NCBI RefSeq assembly: GCF_024749285.1
Contig: NZ_CP087196.1
Location: forward strand, 4,774,001-4,838,000
Direction of reading: 5' to 3'
Source: Pseudomonas sp. B21-015
Lineage (GTDB): Bacteria > Pseudomonadota > Gammaproteobacteria > Pseudomonadales > Pseudomonadaceae
DNA length: 64,000 bases
Shown here: in pieces, positions 8,961-18,555 of the stretch
How positions within the stretch are numbered: the stretch's first letter is position 1
Layout: the number at the start of each line of letters is the position of its first letter
The notes under the pieces: model-generated
What the model saw: only the letters and a program-made list of their open reading frames with translations
The model's database searches: none
What the model was told of the DNA's origin: nothing
Position numbers and translations under genes: made by a program

Positions 8961-9552
8961 ATGTATGCCCGCGCCCGTTTTACCCATATGCAGGACGGCA
9001 CACAGGAAGACTGGGCGATCATCGCCTCAGATTTCAGCGCCTATGCCCGACAATTGCCGACACGGATCGTGGCGCACCTGAAGTTACTGGAGGGGGGATT
9101 TTGGCGGTTTCCCGGTGGATCGTCTGACCCACTCCCTGCAAACCGCCAGCCGTGCCTGGCGCGATGGTCGTGACGAAGAGTACGTGATCTGCGCCCTGCT
9201 CCATGACATTGGCGACACACTAGGCTCCTACAACCACCCGGACATCGCCGCGGCGATCCTCAAGCCGTTCGTCAACGCCGAGAACCTGTGGATGGTGGAG
9301 AAACACGGGATTTTCCAGGGCTATTACTTCTTCCATCACCTGGGCATGGACCGGCATTTGCGCGAGCAATTCAGCCGTCATCCGCAGTATCAGGCAACCA
9401 TCGAATTTTGCGCCCGGTACGATGCGGCGGCGTTCGATCCGGCGTACGACACGCTGCCGCTGAGTTTCTTTGAGCCGATGATGGAGCGGTTGTTCGCGCA
9501 GCCGAAGAATTCAATTTACAAGGCTGCGATGGAAGAACACGCGTCAGCCTGA
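8961..9552 (+). pseudogene. HD-domain phosphohydrolase, frameshifted at a G6 tract
   Basis: Two frames together encode one HD-superfamily protein. The first (8961 onward, MYARARFTHMQDGTQEDW...HLKLLEG) runs to the G6 tract at 9092-9097. From there the continuation (VDRLTHSLQTASRAWRDG, ALLHDIGDTLG, FFHHLGMD) is in another frame, ending at 9552. Removing one G restores LKLLEGDFGGFPVDRLTHSLQ across the junction. The His/HD metal ligands (LTHSLQ, LLHDIGD) lie after the shift. As written, the protein stops at 9173 without them. Possibilities are a sequencing error in the homopolymer, a real inactivating mutation, or slippage-based on/off switching. Confidence 0.85.
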
Positions 9553-9573
9553 TGTCGGGGACCGCTGCGCAGT

Positions 9574-9671
9574 CCATCGCGAGCACGCTCGCTCCCACAG
9601 TGGATCTACAGTGAGCCACCTATATTTGGCACACCACAATTCTAATGTGGGAGCGAGCCTGCTCGCGATGA
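9574..9671. repeat. Two REP units in outward-facing order
   Basis: The left unit ends GCTCGCTCCCACA and the right unit begins TGTGGGAGCGAGCC, so the pair is arranged opposite to the REPINs elsewhere in the window. It lies between the HD gene and the convergent phosphoesterase gene. Confidence 0.75.
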
Positions 9672-9693
9672 GGCCAGCCCAGATACCTTGTTT

Positions 9694-10509
9694 TTAGGCT
9701 GGCTCCGCGACCTTCACCGCCTTCAACTCCGCCTCTCGCGCCTGGGCATCGGCCAACCGATACAACTCGATCGAACCGTCCCAATGCTCGATCAGCGCCG
9801 TGCACGACTCCACCCAATCCCCGCAATTGAGGTAATCCACCTCACCGACCTTGCGAATCTCTGCATGGTGAATGTGCCCGCACACCACCCCGTGCAACTC
9901 GCGTTTGACGCATTCGTGGGCGATGGCCTCTTCAAAATCGCTGATGAAGCTGACGGCGGTCTTGACCTTGTGCTTGAGGTACGCCGACAGCGACCAGTAA
10001 CCGTAGCCATAACGGGCGCGCCAATGGTTGAGCCAGCGGTTGAGGGTCAGGGTGAACTCGTAGGCCGAGTCGCCGAGAAAAGCCAGCCAGCGATGGTAGC
10101 GGGTGATCACGTCGAACTGGTCGCCGTGAATCACCAGCAGATGACGGCCATCGGCGGTCACATGCACGGCTTCGTCCACCAGTTGGATATTGCCCAGCAT
10201 CAGCTTGGAATATCGGCGCAGGAACTCGTCATGGTTGCCGGTGACGTAGATCACCTCCGTGCCGCGCTTGCTCATGGTCAGCAGGCGACGAATCACATTG
10301 GTGTGCGCCTGGGGCCAATACATGCCGCTGCGCAGTTTCCAGCCGTCGATGATGTCACCGACCAGGTAGATCTTGTCGGCGTGATAGCCCTTGAGAAACT
10401 GCGACAGGTGTTCGGCCTGGCAGTCCCGGGTGCCCAGATGCACATCGGAAATCCACAGGGTCCGCACACGTTGCTTACGGCTGGGTTTGGCGAGCTCGGC
10501 GCTGGTCAT
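9694..10509 (-). CDS. LpxH-like calcineurin-type phosphoesterase
   Basis: 271 residues from ATG 10509, with GAGGG six bases upstream. All metallophosphoesterase motifs are present in order: SDVHLG (about 21), GDIIDGW (about 50), GNHDEF (about 91), HGDQFD (about 128) and GHIHHAE (about 211). The domain is related to UDP-2,3-diacylglucosamine hydrolase LpxH of lipid A synthesis, but this branch is longer and usually a second copy. Its exact substrate is uncertain. It is divergent from the AraC regulator at 10647. Confidence 0.87.
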   Translation of the reverse strand: MTSAELAKPSRKQRVRTLWISDVHLGTRDCQAEHLSQFLKGYHADKIYLVGDIIDGWKLRSGMYWPQAHTNVIRRLLTMSKRGTEVIYVTGNHDEFLRRYSKLMLGNIQLVDEAVHVTADGRHLLVIHGDQFDVITRYHRWLAFLGDSAYEFTLTLNRWLNHWRARYGYGYWSLSAYLKHKVKTAVSFISDFEEAIAHECVKRELHGVVCGHIHHAEIRKVGEVDYLNCGDWVESCTALIEHWDGSIELYRLADAQAREAELKAVKVAEPA

Positions 10510-10646
10510 GGGCAACCCTCAGGACAAGTTTTGGCAAGCTTGCGCCGGTCGGGTTAATTGCCCATGACAATCGCAAGTCAGTCCTGTGACAACGCGCGAA
10601 CGCGGGGCCTCGGTGTAGACTGACGACCTCACTCAGAAAAATCGCC

Positions 10647-11417
10647 ATGAGACCTGCGATGAGACCGATCCTCACGCTACGCCAGTACACCCACGACCTG
10701 ATCGTCCACAGCCACGACCACGCGCAACTGGTGTTCGGGCTGTCGGGCGCGCTGGATTTCGAGGTCGAGGGGCGCGGCAGTCAGGTGGTTCAGCAGAGTT
10801 TCGTGGTGGTGCCGTCCGGGGCGCATCATGCCTGCGACAGTGCCCATGGCAGTCGTTGCCTGGTGCTGGATGTGCCGAGCGAACAGTGGGTATCTCAGTC
10901 ACTGGGGGACCACGCCGAGGCCAGCCGCCGCTTGCTCGACACTGCCGGACGCCTGTCGCTGGACGCCGGGCAAAGCCAACTGGTGAGTTGGCTGGCGGGC
11001 ACTCAGATCAGTGATCCGCTGATCGCCCAGCAAGGCGCAGTGCTGTTGCTGGCCAGCCTCAACAACGCCAGACCCGACAGTGCGGGCGGTCGGCGCCTGC
11101 CGTATGCGGCGCTGAATGCTCACATCGATCAATACGCGGCCTATCCGCTGCAAGTTGCCGATCTGGCGCGCATTGCCGGCCTGTCCAGCGCTCGCTTGCA
11201 TGCTCGGTTCGTGGCTGAATGCGGGCAGACACCGATGGACTACATTCGCAGTCGTCGGCTGCACATTGCCGTGGGCTTGCTGCGGGATTCGGCGCTGCCC
11301 ATTGGCGAGATCGCTTGTCGGGTCGGTTACAGTTCCCAGAGCGCGTTCGCTGCCGCGGTGTTGCGCGAGTTCGGTGCCTCGCCCGGTAAATTACGACGCG
11401 AGGCTGGCGACAAATGA
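10647..11417 (+). CDS. AraC-family regulator with cupin-like sensor domain
   Basis: 256 residues. The N-terminal half contains HSHDHAQLVFGLSGALDFEV, a cupin-like sensor strand pattern; the C-terminal half has two helix-turn-helix motifs (LQVADLARIAGLSSARLHARF and IGEIACRVGYSSQSAFAAAV). It lies 154 bp upstream of an EamA transporter gene on the same strand, separated by a REP pair. AraC/EamA pairs are common in pseudomonads, so it probably controls that exporter. An in-frame ATG 12 bp downstream is an alternative start. Confidence 0.87.
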   Translation: MRPAMRPILTLRQYTHDLIVHSHDHAQLVFGLSGALDFEVEGRGSQVVQQSFVVVPSGAHHACDSAHGSRCLVLDVPSEQWVSQSLGDHAEASRRLLDTAGRLSLDAGQSQLVSWLAGTQISDPLIAQQGAVLLLASLNNARPDSAGGRRLPYAALNAHIDQYAAYPLQVADLARIAGLSSARLHARFVAECGQTPMDYIRSRRLHIAVGLLRDSALPIGEIACRVGYSSQSAFAAAVLREFGASPGKLRREAGDK

Positions 11418-11460
11418 CGCGAGTCTGGCGACAGACATAACCGGCTCAGCACGATTCAAT

Positions 11461-11543
11461 GTAGGAGCTGCCGAAGGCTGCGATCTTTTCGGGATCGACA
11501 AAGATCAAGATCAAGAGATCGCAGCCTTCGGCAGCGCCTACAC
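11461..11543. repeat. REP pair (GTAGGAGCTGCCGAAGG type)
   Basis: Inverted pair, GTAGGAGCTGCCGAAGGCTG at the left and complementary GCAGCCTTCGGCAGCGCCTA at the right. The same family occurs at 56357 and as a half copy at 27360. Confidence 0.8.
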
Positions 11544-11571
11544 ATGTGTTCGTTTGTCGTTAAGGACTGCA

Positions 11572-12465
11572 ATGACTCCCCGTACCGCCCTTGGCGCTCT
11601 GCATATCGGTGCACTGATGTTCGGCCTGACCGGCGTGTTCGGCAAACTCGCCGCCGCCTCACCCGCAATCATCGTGTTCGGTCGTGCCGCGTTCGCCGTC
11701 CTCGCCCTGGCATTTTTCGCCCGGTTCGCCAGTAATACCCGTTGGCAGACACTCGACGCCGTGGACTGGCGCCGCCTGTTGCTCAGCGGCTTGCTGCTGA
11801 CCGGGCACTGGGTGAGTTTCTTCATGGCGGTGAAGGTGGCCGGGGTGGCGATCGCGACCCTGGGCTTTGCCAGTTTCCCGGCGTTTACCGTGATCCTCGA
11901 AGGGCTGATTTTCCGTGAGCGCATCCGCGCCAATGAAATCCTGCTGGTGGTGCTGGTCAGCGTCGGACTGGTGCTGGTCACGCCGGACTTCGATCTGGCC
12001 AGCGGGGCCACCACCGGCCTGCTGTGGGCGGTGACTTCCGGCTTGCTGTTCGCCCTGTTGTCCCTGACCAACCGCGCCAGCTCCGGACGAATCCCGCCGG
12101 TGCAGGCCGCGCTGTGTCAAAACGTGGTGGTTGCGATCTGTCTGCTGCCAGTGGCGGTGCCACAGTTGAGCGAAGTACGCGCCATCGACTGGCTGTGGAT
12201 CGGCCTGCTCGGGGTGTTCTGCACCGGCGTGGCCCACAGCCTGTTCGTCGCCAGCCTGGCGGTGATCAAGGCCCGGACCGCGTCAGTGGTGTTTGCGCTG
12301 GAGCCGGTTTACGGCATCACCCTGGCCTGGCTGTTGTTCGATGAAAACCCGACCCTGCGCATGCTGATCGGCGGCGCGTTGATCATCGTGGCCATCGTGG
12401 TTTCCAGCAGGCTCTCCGGCAGCTCAAGCAAGAACGCCGTGGCGGCGCAAGCCCCGTCTCACTGA
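11572..12465 (+). CDS. EamA/DMT-family transporter
   Basis: 297-residue protein with about ten hydrophobic segments arranged as two EamA halves (about 5-135 and 145-285); the conserved FGLTGVFGKLAA start and the LEPVYGITLAWLLFDENPT motif near the end are typical of drug/metabolite exporters. The ATG at 11572 follows TAAGGA. Substrate unknown; family members export amino acids or metabolites. Its last 7 bp overlap the end of the convergent SelW-like gene. The upstream AraC gene is a likely regulator. Confidence 0.88.
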   Translation: MTPRTALGALHIGALMFGLTGVFGKLAAASPAIIVFGRAAFAVLALAFFARFASNTRWQTLDAVDWRRLLLSGLLLTGHWVSFFMAVKVAGVAIATLGFASFPAFTVILEGLIFRERIRANEILLVVLVSVGLVLVTPDFDLASGATTGLLWAVTSGLLFALLSLTNRASSGRIPPVQAALCQNVVVAICLLPVAVPQLSEVRAIDWLWIGLLGVFCTGVAHSLFVASLAVIKARTASVVFALEPVYGITLAWLLFDENPTLRMLIGGALIIVAIVVSSRLSGSSSKNAVAAQAPSH

Positions 12466-12746
12466 GTGCGGTCGTTGTGGCCCAGGTCGCGGTCCGGATC
12501 GATCTGATCGCGGACCCGCTGCTTGAGCACCTTGGCCTCGGGGAAGCCGCCGTCGGCCTTGCGCTCCCAGAGCTGCACATCGTCACAGAAAATGTGAAAA
12601 ATCCCGCCAGTGCCAGGCACCAGGGACACTTTGCCCAGGTCGTCACCGAAGGTGCTGAGCAACTCCTGGGCCAGCCAGGCGGCGCGCAGCAACCATTGGC
12701 ATTGCGTGCAGTAGGTGATGACGATTTCCGGTTTACGTGTGGTCAT
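12459..12746 (-). CDS. Rdx/SelT-SelW-SelH family thioredoxin-like protein
   Basis: 95 residues from ATG 12746 (MTTRKPEIVITYCTQCQW). CTQC at residues 13-16 is the redox CxxC (CxxU in selenoproteins) at the end of the first beta strand of the Rdx fold; GTGGIFHIFCDD and LWERKADGGFPEAKVLKQ are the other family segments. These are small cytosolic redox proteins of unclear function. Here both positions are cysteine, with no in-frame TGA, so no selenocysteine is needed. The length is normal for the family. Confidence 0.9.
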   Translation of the reverse strand: MTTRKPEIVITYCTQCQWLLRAAWLAQELLSTFGDDLGKVSLVPGTGGIFHIFCDDVQLWERKADGGFPEAKVLKQRVRDQIDPDRDLGHNDRTQ

Positions 12747-12885
12747 GATGGGCAAAACTCCTGAGCCTGAGGGCGTCGCCATGATAGCCGCCTTTATCGC
12801 TCGCCCCGAGATCCATGCGCGCCATTTTCGGGCTTTGGCGAAGAGGCGGTCCCCGGGGCAAACGTTCCAGGCATCCTCAATAAAA

Positions 12886-12974
12886 TGTGGGAGCGGGCTT
12901 GCTCGCGAAGCAGACGACGCGGTTTATCAGAAAAACCGTGTCATCGTTCTTCGCGAGCAAGCCCGCTCCCACAT
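12886..12974. repeat. REPIN (GGAGCGGGCTTG type)
   Basis: Near-perfect long palindromic pair starting TGTGGGAGCGGGCTTGCTCG and ending with GAGCAAGCCCGCTCCCACAT, in the space between the SelW-like and FimV-like genes. Confidence 0.88.
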
Positions 12975-12992
12975 TAGATCTTCAAAACATCC

Positions 12993-14813
12993 CTATCGGA
13001 TGCCGGCCAACAGCGTCCGGGCCGTTTCCTTGAGCGGCTCGTCGCCTTCCTTGAGCAACTCGTTGAGCAGCTCGATGGCGCTGTCCAGATCACCGTCGTC
13101 GATGCAGGTCTGAGCCTGCTCGAGTTTGCCCGCGCTGCTCGGCCCGGCCGGTTCAATATCCATCAATTCGGCATTCAGCGGCTCAAGCTCCAGCGGTTGG
13201 CCAGGATCGCCGAATTCGTTGAGAAAGCTGTCATCCAGAGATTGAGCGTCAGGTTCGGCGCCCCATTCAAGCTCAGGCTCGCCCAGCGTCGGCTCGTCGG
13301 GTATTTCGAAGACATCGGGCAACACATGCAGGTTCGAGGTGAACCCGGGCTCGACTGCCTGCGTTGGCTCATTCGACGGTTTGGCGCTGGACGATGAGTT
13401 TTCGAAGGGGCTGATCAGGTCCCAATTCGCATCCATCGACAGGTCATCAAGGTTCAACTGGAACTCATCGCTTGATGCCGCTTCAAGTTGCGCAGGCGTC
13501 GGTGGCGTCGCTGCCACCGCAGCGACCGCAGCGACCGCAGGTGCGGCGCCGATCAGTTTCGGATGGCGGGCGCGGATGTCCTGAAGTTGCTGTGCATCGA
13601 ACCCGGCGTCTTGCAGGCTGCTTTCCTGCGCATCATAAGCCTGCACATCGCCCTGTTTACCGAGGACTTCCAGCAACTGCACGGCCAGATCGGTGCGCTG
13701 GGGTTCCCTGGCCAACGCGTCTCGCAACAAACCGGCTGCCTCGGACAAACGGCCGTACGCCAGGTAGATACCGACGCCTTCCAGCACGTCACCGGCGGGC
13801 GTCTCTTCGGCCGATCCGGCAACCGGTTGCGCCTGGGACGCCTGCCTCGCCGGTTCTGCTGTACGGTTGAGCACCGGTTCATGGCGCGACGGCGGCACGG
13901 GTAACGGCTCGGGCAAGGCCTGAACCTGCTGACGTTGTCGGCGAATGAACACTGCGAGCATTAACAAAGCCAGCAGCACCACCAACCCGGCGATCAACGG
14001 CCAATGGGTTGTTTCCGGCGTCTCGGCAACCACCGGGACCGGCGCCGTCACCTCGGGTGCGACCGGCGGCGCCGATGCCGACGCCTGTTTGACTTCCGCC
14101 AATTGGGTTTGCAGCTCGGTCACCTGTTTTTTCTGAGCGGCGATCTGCTCGTCCTGAGCCTGAAGCTTCGCGTGGAGTTCATCGAGAGTCTTTTGCAGCT
14201 GCTGGTTCTGCAGCACGCTGGTGGCCAGTTGCTCGGCAACAAGATCACTCGCCGGTGCGGCGGCGGTTTGATCGGCGGCAGGCTTGGGCGCCGAATCCTT
14301 CGCAGCAGGTGGCGGAGCAGCAGCCGGTTCGACGGACGGAAACTCGGAGGCCTGAGGGCGCGGCGCGGGGTCGTCATTGGCGGGAACAATCCCCGGTGAA
14401 CCCGGCGGATCGATCAGCACCGTGTATTCGCGCAGCAAGCGCCCGTTGGGCTGATTGAGCTGCACCAGAAAATTCAGGAAGGGTTCCTTGACCGGTTTAC
14501 TGGAAGTCACCCGGATCAGGCTGCGGTTGCCCCGCAGGATCGGTGTGAATTTCAGGTCGTTGAGGAAGAACACCCGCTCGACGCCGGCGCGGCTGAATTC
14601 CTCCGCCGTCGCCAGGCTGACCGACAGCTCGCCCTCCTCCAGACCACTGGCGTCCACCAGGGCGATGTCCGCCTTGAACGGCTGATTGAGCGCCGAATGC
14701 TGGGTGATGTCGCCCAACCCGAGCGCAGGGGCCAATGCCGAGTAAGTGAAGGCACCACCGACCAGCAGCAGCCTGGCGCAACACCGCAATACAACGTGCC
14801 AACTCTCGAGCAT
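12993..14813 (-). CDS. FimV-like peptidoglycan-associated hub protein
   Basis: 606 residues from ATG 14813, chosen over the ATG six bases upstream because TAAGGG is then correctly spaced. Parts: signal segment (about 1-30), FimV N-terminal domain (LGLGDITQHSALNQPFKADI to ILIDPPGSP, about 31-145), Ala/Pro-rich linker, coiled coil (about 205-250), one membrane segment (WPLIAGLVVLLALLMLAVFI, about 275-295), a TPR-like block (about 350-420), an acidic region, and the C-terminal FimV motif (DDGDLDSAIELLNELLKEGD). FimV supports type IV pilus assembly and polar localisation. I see no LysM domain and it is shorter than the usual 900 residues or so, so it may be a paralogue. Confidence 0.8.
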   Translation of the reverse strand: MLESWHVVLRCCARLLLVGGAFTYSALAPALGLGDITQHSALNQPFKADIALVDASGLEEGELSVSLATAEEFSRAGVERVFFLNDLKFTPILRGNRSLIRVTSSKPVKEPFLNFLVQLNQPNGRLLREYTVLIDPPGSPGIVPANDDPAPRPQASEFPSVEPAAAPPPAAKDSAPKPAADQTAAAPASDLVAEQLATSVLQNQQLQKTLDELHAKLQAQDEQIAAQKKQVTELQTQLAEVKQASASAPPVAPEVTAPVPVVAETPETTHWPLIAGLVVLLALLMLAVFIRRQRQQVQALPEPLPVPPSRHEPVLNRTAEPARQASQAQPVAGSAEETPAGDVLEGVGIYLAYGRLSEAAGLLRDALAREPQRTDLAVQLLEVLGKQGDVQAYDAQESSLQDAGFDAQQLQDIRARHPKLIGAAPAVAAVAAVAATPPTPAQLEAASSDEFQLNLDDLSMDANWDLISPFENSSSSAKPSNEPTQAVEPGFTSNLHVLPDVFEIPDEPTLGEPELEWGAEPDAQSLDDSFLNEFGDPGQPLELEPLNAELMDIEPAGPSSAGKLEQAQTCIDDGDLDSAIELLNELLKEGDEPLKETARTLLAGIR

Positions 14814-14941
14814 GAGCATCCCTTAGATAACCAGAACCAACCTGTACGCGTTCGTACATCCGGTACGAACACGATATTGCCTAGTAGTTCTTTATAGTCT
14901 GCCCAACGGGGTATCTCAAAAGTCCGGCGCGTGGTTGTGAC

Positions 14942-15376
14942 TCAAGATTTTTCCAGGTTGGCCAGAATGTGCCCGTGGACACGCATACAGACCTTCAAAT
15001 CCGCCTCATCGACACCTTCGAACAACTCGTGGCGCAGTTGAGTGGCAATGGTTTCAATTTGTTCGATCAACGGCCGGGCCGAGGCACAGAGGACGATTTT
15101 TTTCGCCCGGCGGTCTTCCAGCACGGACTGGCGTTGCACCAGGCCCTGACTTTCCAGGCTGTCGAGCAGCCGAGCCAGAGTCGGCCCTTCGACGCCGACG
15201 CTTTGCGCCAGTTCGCGCTGGGTCGGGGCATCATCGAAACGCGCCAGGTGCAGCAGCACCAGCCAGCGTGCCTGGGACAGACCCAGGCCAGCCAGTCGGC
15301 GGTCCAGTTCGGCACGCCAGCCTCGAGACATCTGGGCCAGTTGCATGCCAAAGCGGTGTTGATCGGTTAACGGCAT
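14942..15376 (-). CDS. MarR-family transcriptional regulator
   Basis: 144 residues with the MarR winged-helix pattern: RAELDRRLAGLGLSQARW (helix 2), PTQRELAQSVGVEGPTLARL (recognition region), then a beta wing with QRQSVLEDRRAKKIVL. It is closest in character to the SlyA/MarR group that responds to phenolic ligands or oxidants. A perfect odd palindrome lies 34 bp upstream of the start and may be its own operator. No obvious target gene is adjacent, since recQ runs in the same direction upstream. Confidence 0.9.
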   Translation of the reverse strand: MPLTDQHRFGMQLAQMSRGWRAELDRRLAGLGLSQARWLVLLHLARFDDAPTQRELAQSVGVEGPTLARLLDSLESQGLVQRQSVLEDRRAKKIVLCASARPLIEQIETIATQLRHELFEGVDEADLKVCMRVHGHILANLEKS

Positions 15377-15409
15377 AAAAAACTCATGGTTAGACTGAAA
15401 TAGAGAAAA

Positions 15410-15422
15410 ACTAATTATTAGT
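15410..15422. promoter_or_regulatory. Candidate MarR operator
   Basis: ACTAATTATTAGT, a 13-bp inverted repeat with one central base, lies 34 bp upstream of the marR-type gene in an AT-rich patch. MarR proteins bind short AT-rich palindromes of this kind in their own promoters; binding here is inferred from position and symmetry only. Confidence 0.45.
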
Positions 15423-15495
15423 CAGCTAAGCATGACCTTTGGCTATAGGCAAGGTGTGCGCTGTACTGAATCGATACATCTGTGCGACAGGTCAT

Positions 15496-17622
15496 TCAGA
15501 TTTCGAATTCCGACTGCAGAGCGGCACGCACGCAATACAAAACACCTTCCGGCACCCGCCCTGCGAACAGCGCGGCAATCTCCGACACGGGCGGCAGTTC
15601 GCCTTCGCCGTCGAGGAAGGCGTCCTGGACTTCGCCCATCAAGTCTTCGGGCAGGTCCAGCGCCTGTTCCAGCGACAACTGCTGCTTGCCGATGGCCTCG
15701 GCGAGCATCGTGTAGACGTTCTTTTCCGAGCATTGCAACTGACCGGCGATCTGCAGGGGTGTCATGCCGGCCCGGGCGAGCGTGATCAGCTCGTGGCGCA
15801 CATCGGCCACCACTTTCGGCGCCTCGACCTGACCGCCGAGCACTTCGAGGAAGGCCTCGCCGTAACGTTCCAGCTTGCGCGCGCCGACGCCGCTGACTGT
15901 GGCCATTTCCGCCAGCGAAGTTGGCTGGCTGCGGAGCATTTCCAGCAGCGTCGAGTCGGGGAAGATAACGTACGGCGGCACGCCATGCTCTTCGGCGAGT
16001 TTGCGGCGCAAGGCACGCAAGGCTTCCCACTGTTCGCGCTCTTCACCGCGAACCAGTTGGCTGGCCTGGCTCTTGCTGCTTTTGGCGGTGGTTTGCGGCT
16101 TGAGGTCGCGGCGCAGTTCCAGGGTCACTTCGCCCTTGAGCAACGGCCGGCAGGTGTCGCTCAGGCGCAGCCCGCCGTAGCCCTCGAGGTCGATGTCCGC
16201 CAGACCGCGGGCCACCAGCTGTCGGAACAACGAGCGCCATTCACTTTCGCCCAGCGCTTTGCCTACGCCGTATACCGACAAATGCTGATGGCCGAAGCTG
16301 CGGACCTTTTCGTTGTCCTTGCCCAGCAACACGTCCACCAGATGACCGACGCCGTAGCGCTGGCCGGTGCGGTAGATCGCCGACAGCGCCTGACGGGCCG
16401 GCTCGGTGGCGTCCCATGTCTGTACGCCATCGACGCAGTTGTCGCAGTGGCCGCAGGGCTCGGGCATGTCTTCGTCGAAGTACGCCAGCAGCGTCTGGCG
16501 GCGGCAGCGGGTTTCTTCGCAGAGCGAGAGCATGGCGTCGAGCTTGTGCTGTTCCAGACGCTTGTGGCGCTCGTCGCCTTCGGAGTTTTGCAGCATCTGC
16601 TTGAGCATCACCACGTCTTGCAGGCCGTAGGCCATCCAGGCATCCGCCGGCAGGCCGTCACGACCGCCGCGACCGGTTTCCTGATAGTAGGCCTCAAGGG
16701 ACTTCGGCAGATCGAGGTGCGCCACAAAACGCACGTTGGGCTTGTCGATGCCCATGCCGAACGCCACGGTGGCGACCATGATCAGGCCTTCTTCGTTGAG
16801 GAAGCGCTTCTGGTGATGAGCCCGTGTGTCGTTGGGCAGGCCGGCGTGGTACGGCAACGCCGGGAAACCTTGCTCGCTGAGGAACACCGCCACTTCGTCG
16901 ACCTTTTTGCGCGACAGGCAGTAAACGATGCCGGCATCGCTGCGCCGCTCGGCGAGAAACGCCAGCAACTGCTTGCGCGGCTGCTCCTTGGGCACGATGC
17001 GATAGAAAATGTTGGGGCGGTCGAAACTCGACAGAAAGCGCTCGGCATCCTGCAAATGCAGGCGATCGACGATTTCTTCCCGGGTGCGCTTATCGGCGGT
17101 GGCGGTCAGGGCGATGCGCGGGACGTTGGGGAACAGCTCCGCCAACTGGCCCAGTTGCAGGTATTCACGGCGGAAGTCGTGGCCCCATTGGGACACGCAA
17201 TGCGCTTCGTCGATGGCGAACAGAGCAATTTCAAGGCTTTGCAGGAAGGCCAGCATCCGCGGCTGAACCAGACGCTCGGGCGCCAGATACAGCATTTTCA
17301 CTTCGCCACGCTTGATCCGCGCCGCCAGATCACGCTGTTGTTCCGCGCTCAACGTAGAGTTCAACGCCGCCGCCGCAACGCCCAGCTCTTCGAGGGTCGC
17401 GACCTGATCGTCCATCAGCGCGATCAGCGGCGACACCACCACCGCCAGGCCCTCGCGCAGCAGCGCCGGCACCTGGAAGCACAAGGACTTGCCGCCACCG
17501 GTAGGCATCAGCACCAGGGCGTCGCCGCCACTGGCCACGCGCTCAATGATTGCACCCTGACGGCCACGGAAACGGTCGTAGCCGAAGATGTCCTTGAGGA
17601 CGCGTTGAGCCTGTTCGAGCAT
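15496..17622 (-). CDS. recQ: ATP-dependent DNA helicase RecQ
   Basis: 708 residues from ATG 17622 ([18 protein letters not shown]). Helicase motifs are in order: FRGRQ (motif 0), [13 protein letters not shown] (Walker A, about 45), [14 protein letters not shown] (motif II and aromatic loop, about 145), then motifs IV-VI with [10 protein letters not shown]. The zinc site ([10 protein letters not shown]...CGHCDNC, about 375-400) and RQC domain follow, then HRDC (about 525-600) and a C-terminal helix-turn-helix extension ([21 protein letters not shown]). RecQ unwinds 3'-5' in RecF-pathway repair. Longer than the 609-residue E. coli protein because of the C-terminal extension, which many pseudomonad RecQs carry. 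Confidence 0.95.
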   Translation of the reverse strand: MLEQAQRVLKDIFGYDRFRGRQGAIIERVASGGDALVLMPTGGGKSLCFQVPALLREGLAVVVSPLIALMDDQVATLEELGVAAAALNSTLSAEQQRDLAARIKRGEVKMLYLAPERLVQPRMLAFLQSLEIALFAIDEAHCVSQWGHDFRREYLQLGQLAELFPNVPRIALTATADKRTREEIVDRLHLQDAERFLSSFDRPNIFYRIVPKEQPRKQLLAFLAERRSDAGIVYCLSRKKVDEVAVFLSEQGFPALPYHAGLPNDTRAHHQKRFLNEEGLIMVATVAFGMGIDKPNVRFVAHLDLPKSLEAYYQETGRGGRDGLPADAWMAYGLQDVVMLKQMLQNSEGDERHKRLEQHKLDAMLSLCEETRCRRQTLLAYFDEDMPEPCGHCDNCVDGVQTWDATEPARQALSAIYRTGQRYGVGHLVDVLLGKDNEKVRSFGHQHLSVYGVGKALGESEWRSLFRQLVARGLADIDLEGYGGLRLSDTCRPLLKGEVTLELRRDLKPQTTAKSSKSQASQLVRGEEREQWEALRALRRKLAEEHGVPPYVIFPDSTLLEMLRSQPTSLAEMATVSGVGARKLERYGEAFLEVLGGQVEAPKVVADVRHELITLARAGMTPLQIAGQLQCSEKNVYTMLAEAIGKQQLSLEQALDLPEDLMGEVQDAFLDGEGELPPVSEIAALFAGRVPEGVLYCVRAALQSEFEI

Positions 17623-17957
17623 AAAAACTCCAAAAATCACCGAAACATCCCTGCAAGGCTGGTTCAGAATCACGCAGGTTGCACTGACAAATCGTAAGTG
17701 CGCATTGCATGACGCTTCACATTTCAGCCCGGATGCCAGCAGGGCATCACAAAACGCGGGAGTATACCCGAGGCCTCCCCTGCAAAGGGCGCCGCTGATA
17801 AGACGCGCGCAAGCCAATGCAACGCTCCCACAGGGTTTTCTGTTGCCCCCAACCACAGATTCCATCACAAGGGGGCAAATATGCCGCGCGGCTGGCCTGA
17901 GCGCTCAAGAAGGCCTAGAATTCCCGCATCGTATATTCTCCCCAAGGTAGCCCTTTA
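17623..17957. other. Divergent intergenic region recQ / UPF0149 gene
   Basis: 335 bp without a convincing gene. It must carry the promoters of recQ (leftward) and the UPF0149 gene (rightward, with AGGTAG as a weak ribosome site). I see no REP element, LexA box or strong terminator here. Confidence 0.5.
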
Positions 17958-18545
17958 ATGTCCTTCGCTGAGCAACTAACCCGCCTGCAAGTCTTCCTCG
18001 ACGCCGACGAGCTGCATGACGAGGCGCTGGACTATGTGGCCGCCCACGGCTACCTCACCGCGCTGTCGATCTGTTCCGAGAGCGTTCCCGACCGTGAATG
18101 GATCGATGCACTCTTCGCCGAAGAGCCGCACTACGCCGACGACACCGAGCGTGAAGCGATCGAATCCACCCTGCTGGCCCTCAAGGCTCACATCGCCCGC
18201 CAACTGGCGTCCGACGAAGAGTTCGAGCTGCCGTGCGACCTCGACCTGGGCGACGACCCGGACGACTCCGACCTGCGCGGCTGGTGCATCGGCTTCATGG
18301 AAGGCGTGTTCCTGCGCGAAGCGGCCTGGTTCGAAACCGCCGAAGACGAAGTCAGCGAAATGCTGCTGCCGATCATGGTCGGTTCGGGTCTGTTCGACGA
18401 ACAGCCTGAGTTCTCCGACATCGCGGCCGACGCCAACCTGATGGACGACATGATCGTGCAGATCCCGGAAGCCCTGACCGCGCTGTACCTGCTGTGCAAC
18501 GCGCCAGACGAAAAACCGGCGATCCTCAAGCCACGTCACCACTAA
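17958..18545 (+). CDS. UPF0149 (YgfB/YecA) family protein
   Basis: 195-residue acidic, helical protein (MSFAEQLTRLQVFLDADELHDEALDYVAAHGYLTAL) with the central RGWCIGFMEGVFLREAAWF motif typical of UPF0149. In P. aeruginosa a family member, YgfB, dampens expression of ampDh3 and other genes; this longer form lacking the C-terminal SEC-C zinc tail has no assigned role that I know. It is followed by the YbaN gene after 10 bp, so the two are probably co-transcribed. Confidence 0.88.
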   Translation: MSFAEQLTRLQVFLDADELHDEALDYVAAHGYLTALSICSESVPDREWIDALFAEEPHYADDTEREAIESTLLALKAHIARQLASDEEFELPCDLDLGDDPDDSDLRGWCIGFMEGVFLREAAWFETAEDEVSEMLLPIMVGSGLFDEQPEFSDIAADANLMDDMIVQIPEALTALYLLCNAPDEKPAILKPRHH

Positions 18546-18555
18546 GGTTTTGCCT

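Noticed and set aside
15439..17697. Long + strand frame opposite recQ
   Set aside because: The minus strand encodes complete RecQ motifs; the + frame is a shadow caused by high GC at third codon positions.
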